NCBI GenBank assembly: GCA_008933705.1
Contig: WBUN01000019.1
Span: forward strand, 1-64,000
Origin: Hyphomicrobiaceae bacterium
GTDB lineage: Bacteria > Pseudomonadota > Alphaproteobacteria > Rhizobiales > Hyphomicrobiaceae
Length of the DNA: 64,000 nucleotides
Direction of reading: 5' to 3'
Each line of letters begins with the position of its first letter. Positions within the stretch are counted from its first letter, which is position 1. The notes beneath the pieces are model-generated. The model was given only the letters and a program-made list of their open reading frames with translations. It did no database searches and was not told the origin of the DNA. The translations under genes were made by a program, and so were the position numbers. Below, piece by piece: positions 1 to 7,091 of the stretch.

Positions 1-978
1 CTCGATCGCCACCATGCGCCGACGCATCGAAGTCGAACTCGCCCGACGCCTGCCTCGCTGCCCATGTTGCGCAACGCCGCTCGCAAGACAAAGATGGCGA
101 GGACAAACGTGACACAGTACGATTAGAGTGGTAAGGTCCTTACGGCGATGAGTGAGAGGATACATCGCCCGCCGCAACCCCTTCAGGACCTGCGTTAGAA
201 CTTCTTCAACTGAGGCGGGACTAGGCGAAGTTGGTCGGTATGTAGGTTGTCCGATTTCTTCGGGGGCAGTACCGGTGGGGATGACGCGCCCTCCGCGAAA
301 GTATTGCAGCCCCTCAGCTGCAAGTGCCTCCTCGAGGCGCTTGCGCTTTTCGTGATACGCGCGCACCTGCTCGCCTTCCAAATCACTCACGTCAATGCCG
401 AACACGTCCGACTGTCCCGAAGAGGGCAGGGGCGGAACATCCATGAATTCCTCGATCAAGGCCCCAATGAACTCACAGTTGTCTACGTTGGGGTCACGAC
501 CCGCCGTCATGATCCAGTCGCGCCACTTGTGAGCATGGGAACCTTCTGGGATTGGTTTGGGAGCACCTGCGGATAGGAATATACTGTTTAGTCTTTGATG
601 TGAGCCACTCAACACGCTGTCGATTATCGCCGCGAGCGACCGTGAGATTCGTTTTGATTGGTGACCCATGGGGTCCTTGCTCACAGCATCATCAGAGGAC
701 ACTTCACGCAAATAATCGATCACACCCTGCAGATTCGCTTTGTATTCGTACGCTTCAGAGATGTGCTCTGGGCTTGTCTCAAGAGGTGTAAGCAACTTTA
801 GGGCATCGGAATCGCCAACTCGTTTAACTGCTGCGATAAATGGCCGAACGAGATCGATGAACCCGGTCAGGTAGGCCCATTGCATATCAGGGTCGTCACT
901 TGGATTGCACTCTCCAAGTGGAAATTCCTCGATCTTGGCGGCGAGCTCCAAAGCTCGAGCAAGGGGCACCGACTTCAC
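1..978 (-). CDS. Unknown AT-rich gene, partial (3' end off the left edge)
   Basis: The minus strand reads open from about 1008 to base 1, over 320 codons without a stop. A GTG at 978 has a Shine-Dalgarno-like GGGAGAGGG six bases upstream and gives a protein starting MKSVPLARALELAAKIEEF; the next good start is ATG 885. The product is hydrophilic, with helical stretches and no membrane segment. GC is clearly lower than in the rest of the window (one 60-base line is about 45%), and an IS4 element lies just upstream, so acquisition by transfer is likely. The arrangement, with a segment ending RRAMYPLTHRRKDLTTL, faintly recalls N-terminal parts of proteins that carry a PD-(D/E)XK nuclease domain; this is from memory only. 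No nuclease motif is visible in the last 40 codons. Function is unknown. Confidence 0.6.
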   Translation of the reverse strand, partial: MKSVPLARALELAAKIEEFPLGECNPSDDPDMQWAYLTGFIDLVRPFIAAVKRVGDSDALKLLTPLETSPEHISEAYEYKANLQGVIDYLREVSSDDAVSKDPMGHQSKRISRSLAAIIDSVLSGSHQRLNSIFLSAGAPKPIPEGSHAHKWRDWIMTAGRDPNVDNCEFIGALIEEFMDVPPLPSSGQSDVFGIDVSDLEGEQVRAYHEKRKRLEEALAAEGLQYFRGGRVIPTGTAPEEIGQPTYRPTSPSPASVEEVLTQVLKGLRRAMYPLTHRRKDLTTLIVLCHVCPRHLCLASGVAQHGQRGRRRASSTSMRRRMVAIE

Positions 979-1044
979 TCTGGTCCCTCTCCCGCGCAAC
1001 GCACTGCGCTACTCACCAATCTTGCGACGGAGTATGCTTCCCCA

Positions 1045-1079
1045 TGGATGCTCGGGACAAGCCCACGGCTGTCCGGTTT
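1045..1079 (+). repeat. Left inverted repeat of the IS4 element
   Basis: 35 bp matching the reverse complement of 2323-2357 at 34 positions; the mismatch is at position 6. Inside it, GGACA-A-GCC-CAC-GGC-TGTCC folds into its own small hairpin, so the terminus is itself palindromic. Confidence 0.8.
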
Positions 1080-1166
1080 GGTTGTTCTGGACGCAGTGCA
1101 TGGCACTGATTCAACTGTGATTCGAGAGCTTGCCGGCTTCATCGAACACGGAATCGGATCAGCGCC

Positions 1167-2324
1167 ATGCGGCACCACAATAGCCTCTTCCATCAGCTCT
1201 TGCAGTTCGTGCCTTGGGGCAGGTTCGAACAGCTTGTTGAGAGCCACGGGGCGGACCGGCGCGTGCGGCGGATGACGACCAAGAGCCAACTCATCGCTCT
1301 TATGTACGGCCAGCTCGCGGGTGTCCAGAGCCTGCGCGAGATCGAGCAAGGGATGTCGAGCCACGCGCAGCGTCTCTACCATCTCGGCGCGGCCAAGCCT
1401 GCCCGCTCCACGTTCGCCGACGCCAATGCCACGCGACCTGCGCAACTGTTTGCTGATCTGTTCGCTGTGATGACCATGAGCGCCAGCAGCGGTCTCAGAC
1501 GCTTCGTGCGTGAGGCCGTCCACCTCGTCGATGCGACGAGCATCCGCCTGAGCGACGTGTCGCGTGCATGGGCCGACTACGAGGCACACGGAGCCCTCGT
1601 AAAGCTGCACGTCGACTTCGATGCCGATCGCTCGATTCCCGCAAACATCGCGATCACGCCGGCGCGCGTCAACGACGTCTCCATGGTCGAGACGATGCCG
1701 ATCGAGCCCGGCGCCACCTACGTCTTCGACCTTGGATATTATGACTTTTCCTGGTGGGCGCAGCTTGTTGCGGAAGGCTGCCGTTTCGTGACGCGCCTCA
1801 AGACGCATACGCGCCCGCGCGTGATCGAGGAGCGCTCGGTCGAGGCTGCTGGCTGCATTTGCGCTGACCGCATCGTGGCCATCGATGGCCGGCTCAAGTC
1901 CGCACGCGGTGCGCATCACCCGCTGGCCGGCATCGCGCTGCGCGAGATCGTTGTCATCACCGACGATGGCCGAACGCTGCGTCTGCTCACCAACGACCTG
2001 AAAGCGCCCGCCACGGACATCGCCGCCCTCTACAAGGCCCGCTGGCAGGTCGAGCTGTTCTTCCGCTGGATCAAGCAGCACCTCAAGATCAAGCGCTTCC
2101 TCGGCACCAGCGAGAATGCCATCCGTATCCAGATCGCCGTCGCTTTGATCGTCTTTCTGATGCTGAGACTGGCAGCGGCCGCCAGCAGATCCACCTGCAG
2201 TCTGCTCACCTTCGTCCGTCTCGTCCGAGCCAATCTCATGCACCTGAGGCCGCTCGCAGGTCTTGCAAAGCCGCCGCCCCCAACCGCCAGCGACACGCGA
2301 CAGCAGGAGCTCAACCTGTGCTAA
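1167..2324 (+). CDS. IS4-family transposase
   Basis: A DDE transposase of 385 residues that would cut and join the ends of the surrounding element. The N-terminus (MRHHNSLFHQLLQFVPWGRF) is the small conserved domain of this IS4 subgroup. Candidate catalytic residues are D122 (HLVDATSIRL), D188 (YVFDLGYYDF) and E296. The last sits in the IS4 signature Y-(2)-R-(3)-E-(6)-K, seen as Y289, R292, E296 and K303. The frame is uninterrupted and length is normal for the group, so the gene is probably functional. It ends inside the right inverted repeat. There is no accessory gene in the element. Confidence 0.93.
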   Translation: MRHHNSLFHQLLQFVPWGRFEQLVESHGADRRVRRMTTKSQLIALMYGQLAGVQSLREIEQGMSSHAQRLYHLGAAKPARSTFADANATRPAQLFADLFAVMTMSASSGLRRFVREAVHLVDATSIRLSDVSRAWADYEAHGALVKLHVDFDADRSIPANIAITPARVNDVSMVETMPIEPGATYVFDLGYYDFSWWAQLVAEGCRFVTRLKTHTRPRVIEERSVEAAGCICADRIVAIDGRLKSARGAHHPLAGIALREIVVITDDGRTLRLLTNDLKAPATDIAALYKARWQVELFFRWIKQHLKIKRFLGTSENAIRIQIAVALIVFLMLRLAAAASRSTCSLLTFVRLVRANLMHLRPLAGLAKPPPPTASDTRQQELNLC

Positions 2325-2357
2325 ACCGGACAGCCGTGGGCTTGTCCCGAGGATCCA
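2323..2357 (-). repeat. Right inverted repeat of the IS4 element
   Basis: Reverse complement of the left repeat with one mismatch. It overlaps the last two bases of the transposase stop codon and holds the same internal hairpin. Confidence 0.8.
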
Positions 2358-2397
2358 ACCCTCCGCGAGGAGAGCACGTGCTGCTATTCTCCCGGCC

Positions 2398-3516
2398 ATG
2401 CCCCCACCCTCACCATTCTGGATCGTCGCCGGCCTCGCCGTCGCCCTGGTTGCGGTCGGTGCCGGCGGCGTTGGCGGCGTGACGCCCGCCGTGGCCCAAT
2501 CCGCCGCGCTCACAAAAGAGCAGGCTGCCGCCCTCACCGCCTACACCAAAGCCCTGCGCGCCTTCCGCGCGATCCTCGCTCAGCGCCGCGCGCAGATCGA
2601 TGCCAAGGAGGAGCTGCCGGAGCGGCCGGGGCAGGCGCCGTATCTGGCGCGCCTCCAGCTCATGAGCACCTACAAGGATCTCACCGACGCCGTGCCGTCG
2701 CGCATCGGGCGGCCCAACCGGCTCGGCATCCCGCCGGCATACTTCGATGCCGCCAACGAACCGCTGATGGAGGAGTACGGCGCGCTGTTCAAGGTCATGC
2801 AGGCGCCGCCGGCGAGCGCGCAGGCCTCGCCCACCCCCTTCAAGGACGTCGTCGACCTTGCCCGGGCGATCGCGCGCGCCAGGGGCCTCGATGCCGCCAC
2901 CGCAGACGCGGCCGGCCGCATCAGCCTCGGGCTGTTCTATGCGGAGACCAACGGCAACCAGAACATCGGCAATGCGCGCTCCAATCAGTACAAGGGCAGC
3001 CTGCAGACGGGCGTCGCGGAAGATCGCAACGGGCAGAGGGCGTGGGCGGCGCTTCGGCCGAGGATCGCGGCGCTCGATCCCGCGGTGGGCGCGCGCGATA
3101 AGAAAGAGACGGCGCGCGTCGGCGACGGCGACCAGCGGTTCAATCACTGGACCGCGGTGCGCAACGGGCTGATGAATGCGCACGCCGACCTGTTCCCGCA
3201 GATCCCGGCCATCCTGAAGATGCTTCCCGACCAGATCAACCAGATGAAGCTGTTCGAGCTCATCCAGATCATCCCTTCGCCGACGCGGGCCGCGCTCGCG
3301 TCGGGCAGCTTCGAGACCTATCGGATTTCAGACCCGAGGATCATGGGATACCTGCGCAACAACTCCATCTTCACCTTCGGCAAAGCCGACCGGGCCAAGA
3401 CCTCCGCGACCTTTCGCGAGATCCTCGATGCGATGTGGCTCTTCAACGACAAGTTCGAGCGCGCCCGCGCCAAGTTCGAGGAGATCAAGGCGCAGGAGAA
3501 AAGCCAAGCCCGATAG
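2398..3516 (+). CDS. Secreted protein of unknown function
   Basis: 372 residues from ATG 2398, the first start downstream of the IS end. The open frame extends further upstream, but only into the IS repeat. Residues 1 to about 38 form a signal peptide (hydrophobic core WIVAGLAVALVAVGAGG, possible cleavage after VAQS), so the product should be exported to the periplasm. The mature part is alanine- and arginine-rich and mostly helical, with a conserved-looking segment ISLGLFYAETNGNQNIGNAR and a charged C-terminal helix. I do not recognise a catalytic motif or family. The IS end is about 40 bases upstream, so the native promoter may have been displaced. Confidence 0.75.
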   Translation: MPPPSPFWIVAGLAVALVAVGAGGVGGVTPAVAQSAALTKEQAAALTAYTKALRAFRAILAQRRAQIDAKEELPERPGQAPYLARLQLMSTYKDLTDAVPSRIGRPNRLGIPPAYFDAANEPLMEEYGALFKVMQAPPASAQASPTPFKDVVDLARAIARARGLDAATADAAGRISLGLFYAETNGNQNIGNARSNQYKGSLQTGVAEDRNGQRAWAALRPRIAALDPAVGARDKKETARVGDGDQRFNHWTAVRNGLMNAHADLFPQIPAILKMLPDQINQMKLFELIQIIPSPTRAALASGSFETYRISDPRIMGYLRNNSIFTFGKADRAKTSATFREILDAMWLFNDKFERARAKFEEIKAQEKSQAR

Positions 3517-3625
3517 CGGCCACGTCCCGTTCGGCTTTCGCCGCGTCGTGGAGGGCGACATGGAACGGCGACCGCTGGTCATCACCGGCTTGACAGGCGA
3601 GGGCGCCAGCACCTCAACATCCCAC

Positions 3626-4111
3626 ATGCCCCAACGCAGTGCAGGCATCCTCCTCCATCGCCGTCGCTCCCGCGGCATCGAGGTGCTGCTCGTGCACCCG
3701 GGCGGCCCCTTCTGGGCGCGGAAGGACGAGGGCGCGTGGAGCATTCCCAAGGGGCTCTACGCGCCGGGCGAGGAGCCGCTCGCCGCGGCCCGGCGCGAGT
3801 TTGCCGAGGAAACCGGCGCGCCGGTCGAGGGCGAAGCCCACCCTCTCGGTGCGTTCCGCCAGCCGTCCGGCAAGATCATCGAAGCGTGGGCCGTCGAGGG
3901 CGACTTCGATCCCGCCCGTCTGGCGAGCAACACGTTCGCCATGGAGTGGCCACCGCGGTCGGGCCGCATGGGCACGTTCCCCGAGGTCGACCGCGCGGCG
4001 TGGTTCGCACCCGAGGAGGCCGCGCGCAAGATCCTCAAGGGCCAGCGCCCCATTCTCGATGCCTTGCTGCGGCACCTGGACACGCGCGGCAGTGCGACCG
4101 GCTGCGTCTGA
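3626..4111 (+). CDS. Nudix hydrolase
   Basis: A 161-residue Nudix-fold hydrolase that would cleave a nucleoside diphosphate linked to another moiety; the exact substrate cannot be read. The Nudix box GX5EX7REUXEEXGU is complete: G43, E49, then REFAEETG at 57-64. The segment GPFWARKDEGAWSIPKGLY is typical of the MutT-like subgroup. I chose ATG 3626 because relatives begin just before SAGILL. ATG 3560, in frame, has GGAGGG upstream and would add 22 residues. The gene stands alone between a secreted protein and ppk2, all on the same strand. Confidence 0.88.
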   Translation: MPQRSAGILLHRRRSRGIEVLLVHPGGPFWARKDEGAWSIPKGLYAPGEEPLAAARREFAEETGAPVEGEAHPLGAFRQPSGKIIEAWAVEGDFDPARLASNTFAMEWPPRSGRMGTFPEVDRAAWFAPEEAARKILKGQRPILDALLRHLDTRGSATGCV

Positions 4112-4186
4112 TGTCGCGCCCCTTCAACACGCAGGGTATGGTGACCGAAGCAGCCATCGCAAAGGCAACCAGGGTCGGATCGCGCC

Positions 4187-5002
4187 ATGGCGAGAGATTT
4201 CGCAGCCCGGTTTCGCGTCGCGCCTGGCAAGCGCGTGCAGCTTGCAAAGCACGATCCCGCGGACGCCTCGGCCTTCCCGGATCGGCAGGCCGCCGAGGCG
4301 CAGAGCCGGGATGACGCTGCCGCCATCAACGAATGGCAGGACAAGCTGTATGCCGAGGGCAGGCGCGCGCTGCTGGTCGTGCTGCAGGGCGCCGACACGG
4401 CCGGCAAGGACGGCACCATCCGCCACGTGTTCAATGACACCGGCCCGCTCGGCGTCACCGTCACCAGCTTCCGCCGGCCGAGCGAGGAGGAACTGGCGCA
4501 CGACTTCCTCTGGCGCGCGCATCTGGCCTGCCCGCGCCGCGGCTTCATCGGCATTTTCAACCGCTCGCACTACGAGGACGTGCTGGTGGGCCGCGTGCGC
4601 AAGCTGGCGCCCGCCGATGCGATCGAGGCGCGCTACGAGCAGATCAACGCCTTTGAGAAGACGCTGGCCGAGAACGGCACCACCATCCTCAAGTTCATGC
4701 TGCACATCTCCAGGAAGGAGCAGGGCGAGCGTCTGCAGGATCGTCTGGACCAGCCCAAGAGCCGCTGGAAGTTCAATCCGGGCGACCTCGAGGACCGCAA
4801 GCTGTGGGACGCCTATCAGGCCGCCTACGAGGTCATGCTGCACAGGTGCTCGACGCCCTGGGCGCCGTGGCATGTCGTCCCGGCGGATCGCAAGTGGGCG
4901 CGTAACGCCGCCGTTGCCGCGATCGTGCGCGAGACGCTGGAAGCGATGAACCCCGACTATCCCAGGCCCGATTGGAACCCGAAGGACTTCAAGGTCGACT
5001 GA
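4187..5002 (+). CDS. ppk2: Polyphosphate kinase 2 family protein
   Basis: 271 residues of the PPK2 family, which transfers phosphate between polyphosphate and nucleotides in the cytoplasm. Walker A is GADTAGKDG at 68-76. The lid and Walker B region is GIFNRSHYEDVLVGRV at about 122-137, followed by the family's QINAFEK and KFMLHIS blocks. The aromatic C-terminal part (PWAPWHVVPADRKWARN) is also typical. A single PPK2 domain of this length fits the nucleotide-phosphorylating classes, but AMP versus ADP preference cannot be read from sequence. A tandem repeat follows 22 bases after the stop. Confidence 0.92.
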   Translation: MARDFAARFRVAPGKRVQLAKHDPADASAFPDRQAAEAQSRDDAAAINEWQDKLYAEGRRALLVVLQGADTAGKDGTIRHVFNDTGPLGVTVTSFRRPSEEELAHDFLWRAHLACPRRGFIGIFNRSHYEDVLVGRVRKLAPADAIEARYEQINAFEKTLAENGTTILKFMLHISRKEQGERLQDRLDQPKSRWKFNPGDLEDRKLWDAYQAAYEVMLHRCSTPWAPWHVVPADRKWARNAAVAAIVRETLEAMNPDYPRPDWNPKDFKVD

Positions 5003-5024
5003 CCGGCCCCGACCCTCATGGTGA

Positions 5025-5104
5025 GCTTGTCGAACCATGGGCTTGTCGAACCATGGGCTTGTCGAACCATGGGCTTGTCGAACCATGGGCTTGTCGAACC
5101 ATGA
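5025..5104. repeat. Five-copy 16-bp tandem repeat inside a palindromic dispersed element
   Basis: The unit GCTTGTCGAACCATGG occurs five times head to tail (5025, 5041, 5057, 5073, 5089). The last copy ends CATGA instead of CATGG. The array starts within a CATGGTGAGCTTGTCGAACC motif and is followed at about 5130 by CCTCGACAAGCCC, which resembles the opposite arm of a common dispersed palindrome. It therefore looks like internal expansion of one arm. Because 16 is not a multiple of 3 the unit reads differently in each frame, and no gene crosses it. Confidence 0.92.
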
Positions 5105-5214
5105 GACCGACACGCTGCCCTCTTACGCACCCCTCGACAAGCCCAGGGCGGAGGAGAGAGCGTCGGGACCCTCGCCGTCGCTCTCAATGATGAATCCCAA
5201 ATTCGCACCGCAAT

Positions 5215-5258
5215 ATTGCCGATTGCCCCTACCGTCTGCGGCAATTCGACATTATACT
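5215..5258 (+). promoter_or_regulatory. Stem-loop and possible -10 upstream of the SPW gene
   Basis: The 363-bp gap from 5003 to 5365 holds the tandem repeat and then an AT-richer stretch. ATTGCCG (5215-5221) pairs with CGGCAAT (5239-5245), and TATACT at 5253-5258 resembles a sigma-70 -10 hexamer. No convincing -35 is visible. This is the most promoter-like sequence ahead of the gene at 5366. Confidence 0.3.
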
Positions 5259-5365
5259 TTAGTATTAGACATGCGCGCCGATGCTGCGGGGGTTGGCCAG
5301 CAGCGCTGAGACGCCGCCAGCGTCGATCACGCATGCCGTGGTGTTTCAACAAGAAGGAGGTCACC

Positions 5366-5746
5366 ATGGTACGCAGCGGTTTTTGGGGTGAGCATCGCAC
5401 CTGGGAGGATTGGGCCGGCATCTGCCTTGGTGTCGTTATCGGGCTCACGCCCTGGCTCGCGGGCGAGACGCAGTCGCAGGCGATCATGCTGCACACCGCC
5501 CTGATCGGCCTCATCGTGCTGGTCCTTGCCGCCTTCGAGTTCGTCGACCTGCGCCGCTGGGAGGAGGTGGCCGAGTTTGCGTGCGGGTTGTGGCTGATGG
5601 CGGCGCCGTTCCTGTTCGGCTACGCCGGCTCGACGCTTGCGCTCTGGCACTATGCTCTCGGCGCCGTCGTCGCCGTGCTCGCCCTGTTTGAGTTCTGGCA
5701 GGACTGGCGCTTGACCCCGCAGGAGCTTGCGAGGCACGGCCAGTAG
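5366..5746 (+). CDS. SPW-repeat integral membrane protein
   Basis: 126 residues with four predicted membrane helices arranged as two similar halves. Each half begins with a W..W..F/G segment (HRTWEDWAGICLGVVIG and LRRWEEVAEFACGLWLM) and then holds a PW or PF turn (LTPWLAG, AAPFLFG), the pattern of SPW-repeat proteins. It should sit in the inner membrane; the biochemical role of the family is unknown. The start at ATG 5366 is firm because AAGGAGGTCACC lies directly upstream, a near-perfect ribosome binding site. It is probably transcribed alone, since a strong hairpin follows at 5760. Confidence 0.88.
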   Translation: MVRSGFWGEHRTWEDWAGICLGVVIGLTPWLAGETQSQAIMLHTALIGLIVLVLAAFEFVDLRRWEEVAEFACGLWLMAAPFLFGYAGSTLALWHYALGAVVAVLALFEFWQDWRLTPQELARHGQ

Positions 5747-5759
5747 CGGCAACGCGACA

Positions 5760-5792
5760 CCCCGCCGGCGCCCCTGTGCATCGCCGGCGGGG
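5760..5792 (+). terminator. Strong hairpin after the SPW gene
   Basis: CCCCGCCGGCG (5760-5770) pairs perfectly with CGCCGGCGGGG (5782-5792) around an 11-base loop, 14 bases after the stop codon. There is no T-run, so it is a terminator or RNA 3' end stabiliser by position rather than a textbook intrinsic terminator. Confidence 0.5.
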
Positions 5793-5799
5793 ACCTGAG

Positions 5800-5855
5800 A
5801 TGCCGCGGCCGTCCCGAGGCCTGCGCCGTGCCGGCGCATGGGACGGCGGCGGCAT
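5800..5855. repeat. Long imperfect palindrome
   Basis: Arms 5800-5815 and 5840-5855 are 16 bases each with one mismatch. An inner stem TGCGCC/GGCGCA (5822-5827 and 5833-5838) closes a 5-base loop. It follows the 5760 hairpin by seven bases. The rest of the gap to 6096 shows nothing I can name. Confidence 0.6.
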
Positions 5856-6096
5856 CATGCGTTCCGGGGCACGACGCGCGAGATCATCGCGGCAACGAGT
5901 CCCGCTGGAAAGATGCGGCGAAGTGGATTAAGCCCATCGGGCCCATTGCACGGTCGCAATTCCGGCCCTAAGTGAGCATTTCCATCCAGGCCCCGGGCTC
6001 TTGCCCTCGCGGGCCCACCACCATCATCCCTGTCGCGCCGTGGCAGCAGCGGCTGCTGCGCGGGCGCGGCATGTGGCAGCGAGCAGAAAGGGTGCG

Positions 6097-6465
6097 ATGA
6101 AAGGTTTCAAGGAGCAGAACCTGAACGAGCGGCTCGAGAGGGCCGCCAAGGCACGGCAAGCCATCCTGGAGAAGTTCAAGGCACGCCCTGCGGCGGACGA
6201 TCCCGCTGTCGCCAAGCGCCGCGAGGAGCGCATGGCCATTGCCGAGGCCCGCAAGGTCCGTGAGGCCGAGAAGGCGGCGCGCAAGGCCAAGGAGGCCGAG
6301 GAGCGGGCGGCGCGCGAGGCCGTGGAAAAGGCCGAGCGGGAGGCGCGCGAGCGGCGCGAGGCGATCGAGAAGGTTATCCGCGATGCGGCAGAGGCCGCCG
6401 AGCGCAAGGCCGAGCGCGACCGCCGCTATGCCGCCCGCAAGGCGCGCCAGGCTGAGAAGCGTTAG
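6097..6465 (+). CDS. DUF6481-type highly charged helical protein
   Basis: 122 residues, almost entirely Ala, Glu, Lys and Arg, starting MKGFKEQNLNERLERAAKAR. It should form one long charged helix or coiled coil, with heptad-like runs such as EAEERAAREAVEKAERE. The N-terminal GFKEQNLNERLE and the composition match the small DUF6481 family of alphaproteobacteria, whose function is unknown. ATG 6097 has AAAGGG seven bases upstream. No signal or membrane segment is present, so it is likely cytoplasmic. The high K/R content would allow nucleic-acid contact, which is speculation. Confidence 0.75.
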   Translation: MKGFKEQNLNERLERAAKARQAILEKFKARPAADDPAVAKRREERMAIAEARKVREAEKAARKAKEAEERAAREAVEKAEREARERREAIEKVIRDAAEAAERKAERDRRYAARKARQAEKR

Positions 6466-6617
6466 GCGAAGCGCGCATTCGGTGTGGTGCAGCGGGGCCC
6501 GTGATTGTCGCGCGGCCCTGTCGCATGTGTGGAGCTGCGCCGGGCGTCGTGCCCCTGTATGGCTCCGCGCCAGGGCCGGGCTGGGCTATGGTGGCGGAAA
6601 TCCCAAGGGGCAAGCCC

Positions 6618-7031
6618 ATGACGCCCGGCATCCTGATCAACATCGACGTCGACGATCTCGATCGCGCCATCGCCTTCTACGGCGCGCTGCTCGGGCTGAA
6701 GGCGGGCCGCCGGTTTGGCACGTTCGGCGTCGAGCTGCCAGGGGGAGCGGCGCCGATCTATCTCCTCGTCAAGGCGCCGGGAACGGTCGCGAGCCCGGCG
6801 GCCGGCGAGCACCGCCGCTACACGCGACACTGGACGCCGGTGCATCTCGATTTCGTGGTGCCGGACCTGGACAAGGCCGTCGCCGCGGCCCTGGCGCTCG
6901 GCGCAAAGCAGGACGACCCTGTTGCGACGCACGCCTGGGGGTGCATCGCCCATCTCGCCGATCCCTTCGGCCACGGCTTCTGCCTGATCCAGTTTCTCGG
7001 CCGCGGCTACGACGAGGTCGCGACAGGGTAG
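6618..7031 (+). CDS. VOC (glyoxalase/bleomycin-resistance) family protein
   Basis: 137 residues with the two-part VOC fold. The first beta-alpha-beta unit is LINIDVDDLDRAIAFYGALLG and the second starts HLDFVVPDLDKAVAAALALG, with the closing LADPFGHGFCLIQF. Members use a metal to act on small molecules or bind drugs; the substrate here is unknown. ATG 6618 is preceded by AAGGGG at a good distance. The gene converges with the minus-strand glycosyltransferase whose stop is at 7092. It has no obvious partner, and another VOC protein lies at 55476. Confidence 0.85.
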   Translation: MTPGILINIDVDDLDRAIAFYGALLGLKAGRRFGTFGVELPGGAAPIYLLVKAPGTVASPAAGEHRRYTRHWTPVHLDFVVPDLDKAVAAALALGAKQDDPVATHAWGCIAHLADPFGHGFCLIQFLGRGYDEVATG

Positions 7032-7091
7032 GGCCCGGAAGCCGGCTGCGTGGGGCACATGATTGCCGAGCGGCCGCGCTCCCTCCTGCCG

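Larger units (their letters stand above)
1045..2357 (+). mobile_element. IS4-family insertion sequence, complete
   Basis: A 1313-bp element bounded by 35-bp inverted repeats with one mismatch (1045-1079 and 2323-2357) that encloses one intact transposase gene. The transposase stop codon overlaps the right repeat by two bases, as is common in compact insertion sequences. I see no direct target duplication at the borders: the left flank ends CTTCCCCA and the right flank begins ACCCTCCG. Either the true ends differ slightly or the flanks have rearranged since insertion. Confidence 0.85.

Noticed and set aside
2..112. Plus-strand frame with a CPCC motif at the left edge
   Set aside because: Only 36 codons are visible and the start is outside the window; kept only as part of the left-edge finding.
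975..2537. 520-codon minus-strand frame across the IS
   Set aside because: It is the antisense of a well-supported IS4 transposase and its inverted repeats; high-GC antisense frames are common here.
5025..5104. CRISPR-like reading of the 16-bp repeat
   Set aside because: Units are directly adjacent with no spacers.
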